Assembly: GCF_002117005.1 (NCBI RefSeq)
Contig: NZ_CP021023.1
Coordinates: 1,178,001-1,242,000, forward strand
DNA from: Sedimentisphaera salicampi
GTDB lineage: Bacteria; Planctomycetota; Phycisphaerae; Sedimentisphaerales; Sedimentisphaeraceae
Direction: 5' to 3'
DNA length: 64,000 nucleotides
A program made the position numbers and the translations under genes. Of this stretch, positions 54,931 through 63,354 are shown piece by piece (the first letter of the stretch is position 1; every line of letters starts with the position of its first letter). The notes below the pieces were generated by a model. It did not search any database and had not been told where the DNA came from. It saw only the letters and a program-made list of their open reading frames with translations.

Positions 54931-56418
54931 ATGAAGAAAATATTTGTTTTGATTTTGGTTTTTGCGGCTCTCTTATCGGCCGGTAAAAACAGCGAGGGCT
55001 ATCTCCCGGGAGGCCTTGAGATAAAGGCTGTGCGATGGCTTTCCGAGAAACCCGAAATCTCCGCAATGAGCGAGGCCGAAGGAAATCCATACCTCATTGA
55101 TTCGCCTTCAGTAATCGGGTTTGTGCCTTATGCCGCCGTAACGCTTACCAATGAGAGGAAGCAGGATCTGGAGTATGAGGCCGTGAAGGAGCATTATGTA
55201 AGGGGAGGGCCGCTGATTTCAGATCCAAATCAAAATTATGAGGTGGGCGTGTTTGATACCGGCGCATCCTCGATGGTTTTCGGGTATGAAAAGCGAATGA
55301 ATCTCGGCCTCGACTACTACTATATGACCAGCAACTATATGACAATCGGCGGGATTGCCGGCTATGTTGACACCCTCGTTTCCAAGCCGATTGGCGTTTA
55401 TATCGCCGGCCTTGGCTCAATAGACGAACAAACCGGCGATTTATCGCTGGATGATATGGTGGGGCTTTCGAATTTTGCCGTTCTTGCCGGCGAGCCCCCC
55501 GCTCAGGACGAGCCTGACCTGCCCACCGTGATAGGCTGCCCGATGGCGGCAAGCTGGAGTGTTACGATAGATATGGACACTCAGATCTCGGTTGAAAAGA
55601 ATTCACGCAGCTATTCAGGGCCGAAGCTGGAGGTATTCGACTACTACGATTCCGAAATACCGGAATATCCAAACAGCATACCCCTTGAGCTCAGGCCGCT
55701 GGGCGCTGCGATGATCTCCTACACCCCAAGCCTTGACGGGCTCGGCGGGGATTTCAGCCCCTCTTCGCCTTCGGTTATCCAGGGCATGAGCTCTCAGAGC
55801 CTTATGTTTGTTTCTGCTGTTGATATGGAAAACAACGGCAACCTCGCCTATGACAAAGACAGATTTATGTTCGATACCGGAGCTCAGGCTACGATAGTTG
55901 GCAACAGGGTGGCAGCGAGGCTCGGGCTTGATCCGATGAATCCGGATTTCGAGCTGTACGCCTCCGGCGTTACCGGAGATGTGATAATGCTCCCGGGCTT
56001 TGTTATAGACAAGATAACGATTCCCGCTCTTGGGAACTGGCTCGAATTTAAAAACGTTCCTGTGGTAGTGCATGATGTGCCCTCACCCGAAGGTGGAACG
56101 CTGGACGGGATAATCGGGACGAATCTGTTCAACGATTTTAATTTAGTGTTAAACGGCGGGGGAATTGGCTTTCAGGACGACCCGTCCATCGATTTTATCC
56201 CGCGTGATGTACCGTTCGTGCCGGCCGATTTTGCCCCCGAAAACCCCGACGGAGCAGTTGATATGGCCGATTTCGATTTCTTCCGCAATTACTGGCTCAC
56301 CGAATACGGCCAGCCCGGCTATGTGCAGAAGGCTGATCTGGCTCCGTATCCCGTGCCTGATGATATCGTGAATATGCTCGATTTTGCGGAATTCGCCGCT
56401 GAATGGAAAGAGTTTTAA
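54931..56418 (+). CDS. Secreted two-lobed DTG aspartic-protease-like protein with dockerin-like tail
   Basis: 495 residues. Signal peptide MKKIFVLILVFAALLSAG. Two catalytic motifs: GVFDTGASSMVFG (Asp109) and FMFDTGAQATIVG (Asp315), each followed about 90 residues later by a hydrophobic-hydrophobic-Gly motif (VIGCPM; IIGTNLF), the layout of both lobes of pepsin-like or fused retropepsin-like enzymes. The last 70 residues hold two dockerin-like repeats (PDGAVDMADFDFFRNYWL; DIVNMLDFAEFAAEW). It is predicted to cut proteins outside the cell. AGAGGAAA precedes the ATG. Confidence 0.78.
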   Translation: MKKIFVLILVFAALLSAGKNSEGYLPGGLEIKAVRWLSEKPEISAMSEAEGNPYLIDSPSVIGFVPYAAVTLTNERKQDLEYEAVKEHYVRGGPLISDPNQNYEVGVFDTGASSMVFGYEKRMNLGLDYYYMTSNYMTIGGIAGYVDTLVSKPIGVYIAGLGSIDEQTGDLSLDDMVGLSNFAVLAGEPPAQDEPDLPTVIGCPMAASWSVTIDMDTQISVEKNSRSYSGPKLEVFDYYDSEIPEYPNSIPLELRPLGAAMISYTPSLDGLGGDFSPSSPSVIQGMSSQSLMFVSAVDMENNGNLAYDKDRFMFDTGAQATIVGNRVAARLGLDPMNPDFELYASGVTGDVIMLPGFVIDKITIPALGNWLEFKNVPVVVHDVPSPEGGTLDGIIGTNLFNDFNLVLNGGGIGFQDDPSIDFIPRDVPFVPADFAPENPDGAVDMADFDFFRNYWLTEYGQPGYVQKADLAPYPVPDDIVNMLDFAEFAAEWKEF

Positions 56419-56425
56419 TATTAAC

Positions 56426-56453
56426 TTGATTATAACAGACTCTTTGCTAAGAT
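56426..56453 (+). promoter_or_regulatory. Promoter of the small membrane protein gene
   Basis: TTGATT at 56426-56431 and TAAGAT at 56448-56453 with a 16-base spacer, 34 bases before the ATG. Confidence 0.45.
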
Positions 56454-56487
56454 TACCCGCAGTTTTCGGTCTAAACGTGAGGTTTCT

Positions 56488-56949
56488 ATGTCTCTTGAAA
56501 TAAAGTACAGTTCGTATCGTATTGGCAATTGGGGAATTGCTGCAATAGTTTTTCTGATTCTTACCGGCTGGTTCACCTACGACGGCCATATGAATCAGGG
56601 ATTCATTGATGATCATACAGTTGATGGAAAGCCCGATCATACGCTGATCTTTAATCAGCAGTTCTGGCTTTTCGGGCTGCCGGCAGCGATCGCCTCGGCA
56701 GCGGGCTATATGCTCTTCAGGAAAAAACGCATCTACGCCGATGATGAAAAAATCACCGTGGACAAAGACACACAGATCCCATTCGACCAGATTGAAGCGG
56801 TTGACTACACGAATTTTAAGTCTGACGGGAAATTCACTGTTGAATACACCAGCGAAGGGCAAACTAAAACCTTCACTTTCAGCAAAAAGGCTTGGGACGG
56901 GCTCGATAAACTCCTCGAGCTTGTGATAAGCAAAGTTGACAGCGAATAG
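56488..56949 (+). CDS. Small membrane protein, PH-like C-terminus
   Basis: 153 residues. Two membrane helices (GNWGIAAIVFLILTGWFTY at about 13-31; FWLFGLPAAIASAAGYMLF at about 59-77) with a soluble loop between, then a cytoplasmic beta-rich domain (about 82-153: ADDEKITVDKDTQIPFDQIE) that resembles bacterial PH-like domains. No function can be given. Confidence 0.7.
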   Translation: MSLEIKYSSYRIGNWGIAAIVFLILTGWFTYDGHMNQGFIDDHTVDGKPDHTLIFNQQFWLFGLPAAIASAAGYMLFRKKRIYADDEKITVDKDTQIPFDQIEAVDYTNFKSDGKFTVEYTSEGQTKTFTFSKKAWDGLDKLLELVISKVDSE

Positions 56950-56985
56950 CCGGCAGAATCTGAGCAGAGGATTTATCCTGCCGGC
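56949..56985. terminator. Hairpin between convergent genes
   Basis: Eight-base-pair perfect stem GCCGGCAG/CTGCCGGC with a 21-base loop. No T run follows, so it is a weak terminator on either strand. Confidence 0.45.
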
Positions 56986-57027
56986 CGAAACTGGCTGAAA
57001 CTGATTTTCCCTTCAAAGCCTTGAAGC

Positions 57028-59955
57028 CTAAAGGTCTTGCTTAAGCTCTATTACAGCCTTTGCAGAGAAGCTGCTCTTTGTTTTTATAAACTTTGCGTAG
57101 TTGCCCCATTGCAGGTCGGGGTAGTCCCAGATACTGTTTATGATAAGTGTATCTTTGCCGGCCTCTCTTTTGTATCGGCAGCCGAGATTCGCATCGCTCA
57201 ACACATCCAGCCGCCCGCCGCCTTCGTAAAAGACAGAATAGCGGTAGATATTTTCCTTTAGCCCGCGGGCGAGCCTGCTAAGCGGAAAACGCTTGTCGGT
57301 GCCGAAATAGAAGAAGTCCTGCGTATCATATACCCAGAGGTGTTCGGGCTTTTTCCTGTATTTCATCTCAGGGGCATAAGAAAGATCTGCTGAGCCCTTT
57401 TGAGGGGAAAGATCGTTTTCCGGATAAGCCGTGAAATAGCCTTCCCTGTCCCAGCTCACCTTTTCGGCATCCGCTGTGATGAATTTAAAGCCCGCTTCTT
57501 TTATGTGTTTGCCCTCAGGCAGACCTGTCGCTTTGCATTCAATCTCTGCAACGCCCGCTGCGTTAATCCGGAATTTGAATTCCGCTGAAATCTTCCCTGC
57601 GCTGCCCTTTATATCTGCCAGAAAAACGCCCTTCTTAACTGAACAGCTCGAAGACTCCACTTCCCATTTCTTGCCGGCAAGGGCTTTTATCGGGCTGTTC
57701 CATCCGAGTTTTTCAAAGATTTTGATATTCAGATGCGGCCCGGATTTTATAACCAGCTCGCCGCCAATTTTGAGGTCTTTTATCAGGCCGTCCTCTTTAT
57801 CTAAAACGAGCTCAAAGTTCTCGCCTCTGGCTCTCGTTTGCGAAGAGCTTCTCTGGAGAGTTATCTTGCCGTCTTCTTTTATTGCAGGGAGTTTACTGCC
57901 CTGTTCTCCGATTCGAATGTTGTATCTGTCGAGAAGCCTCCTGTCTTTGAAGAACTTGACTGAAAGCTCGGTTCCGCCCTGCCAGTTCAATGCAGGCAGA
58001 GACAGCAGGCCTTCTTCGCCGGCATCTATATCTGAAAATGCAAATCCTGATTTGCCCATATACTGCCATTCAGCAGCGACTTCGCTGAGGCTGGTATGGT
58101 TGAATCTGTTATGCACTTTCAGCTTGAGCTGTTCGCCCGAGGTAAATTCATCAACCTGCTTTTCGAGAATCTTCACAGGCGAGTATGCCTTCTTGGTTCT
58201 CCAAAATTCCGGCTTCTTCCTCCTCCAAGGATCCACTATCCCCCATCCGCCATAACCGATTGCTGGGCCGCGGGCCTCAGTGCTGCCGTTCTTGCCCTGA
58301 TTATCCCAGATCTCTCCCCTGCCGGGCAGGCCTTCAGGCAGGAAGAATGTTTCGTCTATCATCCCCCAGATCGCTCCGCCTGCACCGCTTCCTGATTTGA
58401 GCAGATTGGCATACATCTTATCAAGGCTTCTCTCCCAAAACGCCCTTATGTTCGGCTCTACCCTGAGGCTGTCGGTGCAGTAGCAGGCAACATGCGCCCA
58501 TTCATCATATATAACGGGCATCCCGCTGCGGTCGAAATCTTTGATTGGAAAGCCCTGCACTTTATCATTGCCGTGCCACTTTGGATAATGCAGGCTTAGG
58601 ATGTCGTACACCTTCTTTTTATCCGGCACGGTGTTTGGGAAGCTGAACATCACCGGCCTTGTTTTATCGTTGGCTTTGATCCAGTCGTAGGATTTCTGGA
58701 AATTCTTTCCGTAGGTGCTTTCATTGCCCACAGACCATATTATCACGCTCGGGTGATTGCGGTGGTTGTTTACCATTTCCCTCAGCTGAGATAGATAGCG
58801 GCTGGTAAATTTATCCTTATTCTGCGAGGTGCCTTTGTACTGGAAGCATATAGCCGATTCATCCTCCACATAAATCCCGTAACGATCGCAGTAGTCCAGG
58901 AATCTCTCTGTTGGGGGGTAATGAGATGTTCTGATGAAATTCATATTTGCCTGTTTTGCGAGCAGGGCATCGAGCTTGTCATATTTTGCGGTTGCGCATC
59001 TTCCAAGCTCGGGGTGCAGATCGTGCCGGTTGGCACCTCTAAGCCTTACCTCATCGCCATTTACATAAAGCTTCTCGCCTCTAACTTCCACTTCCCTGAA
59101 GCCCACTTTCTCCGGGCAGCGATATAAAACCCTGCCCCCTTCGACAATCTCTGCTGAGAGCGTGTAGAGGTATGGACTTTCGCTGTTCCATTTCCTTGGA
59201 GACTGGATATCCATCAATACAGTGCCCTGTTTTTGTGCCTCAGCGAGCTTCTCTTTTTTTATCACTTGGCCATGATCGTCTAAAAGCCTGAAGAGCACAT
59301 CAGAGGGCTCTGAGCGGGAAAGGCTGTAGTTTATTTTCAGCTGCGCGTCCTTATATTTTTCGTCCAGCTCTGTTTCGATATGCAGCTTTTCAAAATGCTG
59401 AACAGGCACAGCGCTGAGCTCAACATCTCTTAGAATACCGCCAATGTTATGCTTTGCATAATCGCTTGCTCCGGAGATATCATCGCTTCTGTCAACCACC
59501 TCCACTGCAAGCTCGGCTGTTTGTCCGGGCTCTGCAAGGTCTGTTATATCGCAGCTCCATTTGGTAAAGCCGCCAAAGTGTTCCCGCAAAAACTCACCAT
59601 TCACCCATACTCGTGCGTAGCTGTAAACCCCGTGGAAATCCAGCGAGATCTTTTTGCCGCTGAAATCTTCGGGCACTTCAAAGCTCTGCCTGTATGCAAA
59701 GGGGGTGTCTGCTTTTATCGGAAATCCCTGCATCTGACACTCTCCCGGAACTTTGATATCAGCCCAGTCTGAGGTGTCTAAGCCTTTCTGCCAGAATTTT
59801 TCGGGAGGGTCTATGGAAAATTTCCACACGCCGTTAAGCGATATTACAGGGTTGTCCACTCCCGCCACTGTAAGCTTCTGGTTCTCTTTGCCTGTCATAC
59901 ATCCGCTGAGAAAGACAGCCGAAAAAGCTAAAAAAACAAATCCCTTGAATTTCAT
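57028..59955 (-). CDS. GH2 beta-galactosidase-like lipoprotein
   Basis: 975 residues. Lipoprotein signal with lipobox FLSGC (Cys19). GH2 layout: sugar-binding jelly roll (about 35-190, WKFSIDPPEKFWQKGLD, VWVNGEF), Ig-like domain, TIM barrel (about 300-590) with acid/base Glu in IIWSVGNEST and nucleophile Glu in VIYDEWAHV, then C-terminal beta-domains. It belongs to the large GH2 group that acts on beta-galactosides or related glycosides. AAGGA precedes the ATG. Follows the UroD-family gene by 21 bases in one operon. Confidence 0.92.
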   Translation of the reverse strand: MKFKGFVFLAFSAVFLSGCMTGKENQKLTVAGVDNPVISLNGVWKFSIDPPEKFWQKGLDTSDWADIKVPGECQMQGFPIKADTPFAYRQSFEVPEDFSGKKISLDFHGVYSYARVWVNGEFLREHFGGFTKWSCDITDLAEPGQTAELAVEVVDRSDDISGASDYAKHNIGGILRDVELSAVPVQHFEKLHIETELDEKYKDAQLKINYSLSRSEPSDVLFRLLDDHGQVIKKEKLAEAQKQGTVLMDIQSPRKWNSESPYLYTLSAEIVEGGRVLYRCPEKVGFREVEVRGEKLYVNGDEVRLRGANRHDLHPELGRCATAKYDKLDALLAKQANMNFIRTSHYPPTERFLDYCDRYGIYVEDESAICFQYKGTSQNKDKFTSRYLSQLREMVNNHRNHPSVIIWSVGNESTYGKNFQKSYDWIKANDKTRPVMFSFPNTVPDKKKVYDILSLHYPKWHGNDKVQGFPIKDFDRSGMPVIYDEWAHVACYCTDSLRVEPNIRAFWERSLDKMYANLLKSGSGAGGAIWGMIDETFFLPEGLPGRGEIWDNQGKNGSTEARGPAIGYGGWGIVDPWRRKKPEFWRTKKAYSPVKILEKQVDEFTSGEQLKLKVHNRFNHTSLSEVAAEWQYMGKSGFAFSDIDAGEEGLLSLPALNWQGGTELSVKFFKDRRLLDRYNIRIGEQGSKLPAIKEDGKITLQRSSSQTRARGENFELVLDKEDGLIKDLKIGGELVIKSGPHLNIKIFEKLGWNSPIKALAGKKWEVESSSCSVKKGVFLADIKGSAGKISAEFKFRINAAGVAEIECKATGLPEGKHIKEAGFKFITADAEKVSWDREGYFTAYPENDLSPQKGSADLSYAPEMKYRKKPEHLWVYDTQDFFYFGTDKRFPLSRLARGLKENIYRYSVFYEGGGRLDVLSDANLGCRYKREAGKDTLIINSIWDYPDLQWGNYAKFIKTKSSFSAKAVIELKQDL

Positions 59956-59976
59956 TTTCGCAATCCTTAAAAATTC

Positions 59977-61065
59977 TTATTTGTATTCCCTGCAAGCCTC
60001 AACATAGGCTTCTATATTCTCCCAAGGCACCTCCGGCTCGATAACATGCGATGGGCAGCAAAACAGCCCGCCCTTCTGCCCTGCTATATCCAGATTCTTC
60101 TTCACCTGATCCTTAACCTCCTGCGGCGTTCCAAAAGGCATAAGCTGCTGAGTGCCTATAGTACCGTTGAAAGAGATCTTGTCGCCAAAATCTGCGTGAA
60201 CCTTTTCAAAATCCATACATTCAGGCTGCACGGGGTTTAAGATGTCTATCCCGGCCTCTATAAGTTCAGGGATCAGGCCTGTGGCTTTCCCGCAGGAATG
60301 ATAGCTTATGAGGATGTCGGGATTTACCGATTTGGCAGCATCAATCACCTTTTTCAAACGCGGCTGAAGCCACTCACGATACATCTCAGGAGACATAATC
60401 GTTGTATTCTGCATACCGATATCATCTCCGAGCCCGAGGATATCCGAATCCATTGCCGCAAACTTCTCCGCTCTGTAGCAGGCCTTTTCAGTGATGATAT
60501 CCAGAAGCCTCGAGGCTTTAGGGTCGCCCATAGTCATATCAAGCATCAGATTATCCATGCCCCGTATATACCATGCCGTTTCCCAGATCGTACACTCCAT
60601 CCACACAAAAACAGCGAGCCCCCTGCTTCTTATATTTCTGCAGGAATCCGCAAACTGCTCAAAGTCAACTCCTGTGAAATCCGGCCAGGGGTAATTCTCA
60701 ATCTGCTCAACAGAATCAAAATCCTGCATAGGGTGGTGCATCTGAGTCATATGCATTGAATTTGGGTTCTCCTCATGGGCAACTCCCCAGATATCGAAAT
60801 CTACGCGGTGGCTGAAGCCCTCGGGATAGAATTCATTCCAGTCAACGTTTCTCTCAGGCAGAAGGCCGTTATTTTCAAAAGCCCAACCAAAGCCCGGGTC
60901 CACAACGATTCGGTAAGGAAATTCGAAATAATCCTGATAGCTCTCGGCCTCAGGATGTTTCCTTTGAAACTCTTCAATCTTGCTCGGGCATAGATTAAAG
61001 CCTGCCGGGGCCTTCTCATAGCCCTCACGCCTGTATAAGCTGAGCATATTTTCGCGCATATCCAT
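59977..61065 (-). CDS. Uroporphyrinogen decarboxylase-family protein
   Basis: 362 residues in the UroD/MtaA/CmuA superfamily: DPGFGWAFENNGLLPERNVDW, WMECTIWETAWYIRGMDNL, GDDIGMQNTTIMSPEMYREW, YHSCGKATGLIPELIEAGID and NPVQPECMD. True HemE has different N-terminal Arg motifs (FMRQAGRY), which are missing, so haem synthesis is unlikely. Members in carbohydrate loci are common in Planctomycetes/Lentisphaerae and have unknown chemistry. First gene of the GH2 operon, divergent from the XylR-like regulator. Confidence 0.82.
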   Translation of the reverse strand: MDMRENMLSLYRREGYEKAPAGFNLCPSKIEEFQRKHPEAESYQDYFEFPYRIVVDPGFGWAFENNGLLPERNVDWNEFYPEGFSHRVDFDIWGVAHEENPNSMHMTQMHHPMQDFDSVEQIENYPWPDFTGVDFEQFADSCRNIRSRGLAVFVWMECTIWETAWYIRGMDNLMLDMTMGDPKASRLLDIITEKACYRAEKFAAMDSDILGLGDDIGMQNTTIMSPEMYREWLQPRLKKVIDAAKSVNPDILISYHSCGKATGLIPELIEAGIDILNPVQPECMDFEKVHADFGDKISFNGTIGTQQLMPFGTPQEVKDQVKKNLDIAGQKGGLFCCPSHVIEPEVPWENIEAYVEACREYK

Positions 61066-61118
61066 AATTAAAAGCTCTCCAGTTAATTGTAGTGCACGCT
61101 ATTATCTCATATCAAAAC

Positions 61119-61147
61119 TTGATTCCAAGCCCAAAATGCGGTAAAAT
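61119..61147 (+). promoter_or_regulatory. Promoter of the XylR/AraC-type regulator
   Basis: TTGATT at 61119-61124 and TAAAAT at 61142-61147 with a 17-base spacer. Transcription from it would start near 61154, downstream of the GTG at 61092, so the TTG at 61176 is the likely start codon. Confidence 0.7.
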
Positions 61148-61175
61148 ATCGCCAAATTGCGACAAGAGGTATGTT

Positions 61176-62330
61176 TTGAAAAAGATTCTGATTACAATAG
61201 ACACTTCAAGGGCCTCGGGCAGGAAATTTCTTGCAGGTGTTGAGAGATACTGCTCAAACTATTCAGACTGGCAGGTGCTTGTAAATCCGCCGGCATATAT
61301 CAATTCGCCCAAATCCGCATACAGCTCAGCAGTAGGGGTGAAGGATTTTGACGGCCTGCTTATCTATGATCCGTCCCGATTATCAGAATTTCTCGGTTCG
61401 AGAGTTCCCAAGGTAATACTGGACACGCAGATAGAATACGCAAAAGGAGAATCTACTATTGTGGTCAGCTCCTTCGAGGTTGGCCGGACTGCTGCTGATT
61501 ATTTTATCGGGAAAGGGTTTCAAAATTTCGCCTACTGCGGATTCTCCGAGCTGCCGTGGTCAGGGAAGCGTTTTGAAGGCTTCTGCAAAACCCTCGCCTC
61601 CAACGGAATTTCTGAAGATAAGATTGGATTAAAGGATTTTCAGCAGTGCCATTTTTTCCCCGAAGAGATAAGGCAGACAGCAGAATGGCTCAAGGGGCTG
61701 CCCAGGCCTCTTGGCATATTTACATGCAACGACGACAGGGCTGTTTACATCCTTGAGGCATGCAAGATTGCGGGGCTTGAAGTTCCGGAGGAGGCTGCTG
61801 TTTTGGGGGTAGATAATGATGAGCTTGTTTGCAGGCTCTCTTCGCCATCGCTTTCGAGCATTGAACTCAATTTCGAGAATGCCGGCTTCAAGGCTGCCGG
61901 ACACCTTGAGGAACTTACAGAAGGAAGATCCAAGACGAAGGTGATAGAGATAACGCCGGTTGAAATAATTGAGAGACAGTCAACAGATGTTTTCGCCATT
62001 AAAAATCCCTGCATCCAGAAGGCAATGATCTACATCAGGCAAAACTTCAAAAAAGCGATCACCGTTCAGGATGTTGCCGAGCAATGCTGCGTTTCAAGAA
62101 GAACGATTGAAAGGCTCTTTAGAAAACATTTGAATAAATCGGTTAAACACGAAATCAGGAAACTCAGAATCGAGCTGATAAAGAAAAAACTTCTCTACAC
62201 TGATTTGCCGGTATCTCGGATAGCGGAAGATTTAGAATTCTGCGAGCCGGACCATCTCTCGAGGTATTTCAAGAAGGCAGCAGGAGAAACCCCCGCAAAT
62301 TTCCGGAAAAACAACAAACAATTCAGCTGA
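61176..62330 (+). CDS. XylR-type AraC-family regulator with LacI-like sensor domain
   Basis: 384 residues from a TTG at 61176 with AAGAGGT upstream. N-terminal periplasmic-binding/LacI-like sugar-sensing domain (about 1-270: ILITIDTSRASGRKFLAGVE, IFTCNDDRAVYILEACKIAGL, EEAAVLGVDNDELVC) and C-terminal AraC-type double HTH (about 280-384: AITVQDVAEQCCVSRRTIER, SRIAEDLEFCEPDHLSRYFK). This is the architecture of E. coli XylR, a sugar-responsive activator. It diverges from the UroD-GH2 operon and probably activates it. Confidence 0.9.
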   Translation: MKKILITIDTSRASGRKFLAGVERYCSNYSDWQVLVNPPAYINSPKSAYSSAVGVKDFDGLLIYDPSRLSEFLGSRVPKVILDTQIEYAKGESTIVVSSFEVGRTAADYFIGKGFQNFAYCGFSELPWSGKRFEGFCKTLASNGISEDKIGLKDFQQCHFFPEEIRQTAEWLKGLPRPLGIFTCNDDRAVYILEACKIAGLEVPEEAAVLGVDNDELVCRLSSPSLSSIELNFENAGFKAAGHLEELTEGRSKTKVIEITPVEIIERQSTDVFAIKNPCIQKAMIYIRQNFKKAITVQDVAEQCCVSRRTIERLFRKHLNKSVKHEIRKLRIELIKKKLLYTDLPVSRIAEDLEFCEPDHLSRYFKKAAGETPANFRKNNKQFS

Positions 62331-62421
62331 AAATTTCAAATATAAAGATTTTGTTCTTGAAATCACAGCCTATTATTTGGTAGGATTGAGTAAAATATTA
62401 TTATTTGAAAGGTTTTTGGTT

Positions 62422-63348
62422 ATGAAAAAAATATTTTTTACAGCATTTCTTCTCATTGCGGCAACACCTTGTTTTTCAGAAATCGTTGGAGGTTCGGTAA
62501 CAGTGATAAGCCCCCCTCTTAATACCGGAGAGGATAATCATCAGATTGATGAGCTCCTTGGCTTCAATGAGCGGCAGAATGTTACTCTTCAAAGCGAACT
62601 GGCTCTGGATTACCCAAACGCCAACATTCCGGCAGGTGCAACTGTGAGCAGTCATTACATCATCTACGACCCTCAGGACCAGGCCAACATTACAGGCACC
62701 GTGGTAACAGATGAGCAGGTGGCCGGTTTGATCTATGAAACAGACAAACTCAACGCAAGCGACTTCCTCGGCCTTCCCGGAACAAACTACCTTAACCCGT
62801 CTATGCGCGGGCTTGAAAGCGGGGATTCGGCATCTATCGACGAGAACTATACCGTATCATTCGATCTTGGCGCAAGCACCCCTGGAGATTATGCAAGGAT
62901 TATCACTGCCTCCGAGCCGGCAGTTGTGGGGCCTCAGCTTCTGATGAGAAATCCGAAGGCAGCGGTAAACGATGTGCATACAAACGAAAACGGCGTGGGC
63001 TCTGTTCGTCTGCTGTTCAACGAGCCTATCCTCTTCGGGGCTAATGAAGCCTCTGTTACGAACGAAGACGGGCAGGTCGTTTCTTCGCAAACCACGGGCA
63101 GCGGAAGCAGGTTTATGGTAATCACTTTCTCCGATGTCCTTTTGGGCGATAAGTACACGATAACTGTTCCAGACAGCACAACAAGCAAGCAGACAGGCAA
63201 TGCGATAGATGGAGATAATGACGGTTCAGCAGGCGGAGATCTTGTGTTTACAATGGAGCACAGAAAGAGGCAGGATTTCAACAACGATAATGAAGTCGAA
63301 ATGAAGGACTTGGCGGAATTCGCCGAAGAATGGCTTTGGGCTGATTAG
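62422..63348 (+). CDS. Secreted protein of unknown function with half-dockerin tail
   Basis: 308 residues from the ATG at 62422 (GAAAGG upstream). Signal peptide MKKIFFTAFLLIAATPCFS; a beta-rich body with VTLQSELALDYPNANIPAG and, at 200-290, a Big/CopC-like beta-domain (SVRLLFNEPILFGANEAS, FSDVLLGDKYTITVPDS) found in many surface proteins. Tail DFNNDNEVEMKDLAEFAEEWL is one EF-hand with the terminal Trp. No enzymatic domain recognised. Confidence 0.72.
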   Translation: MKKIFFTAFLLIAATPCFSEIVGGSVTVISPPLNTGEDNHQIDELLGFNERQNVTLQSELALDYPNANIPAGATVSSHYIIYDPQDQANITGTVVTDEQVAGLIYETDKLNASDFLGLPGTNYLNPSMRGLESGDSASIDENYTVSFDLGASTPGDYARIITASEPAVVGPQLLMRNPKAAVNDVHTNENGVGSVRLLFNEPILFGANEASVTNEDGQVVSSQTTGSGSRFMVITFSDVLLGDKYTITVPDSTTSKQTGNAIDGDNDGSAGGDLVFTMEHRKRQDFNNDNEVEMKDLAEFAEEWLWAD

Positions 63349-63354
63349 ATTTGC

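Noticed and set aside
59977-61065. HemE (haem biosynthesis uroporphyrinogen decarboxylase)
   Set aside because: The HemE N-terminal Arg motif is absent and the genomic context is sugar catabolism.
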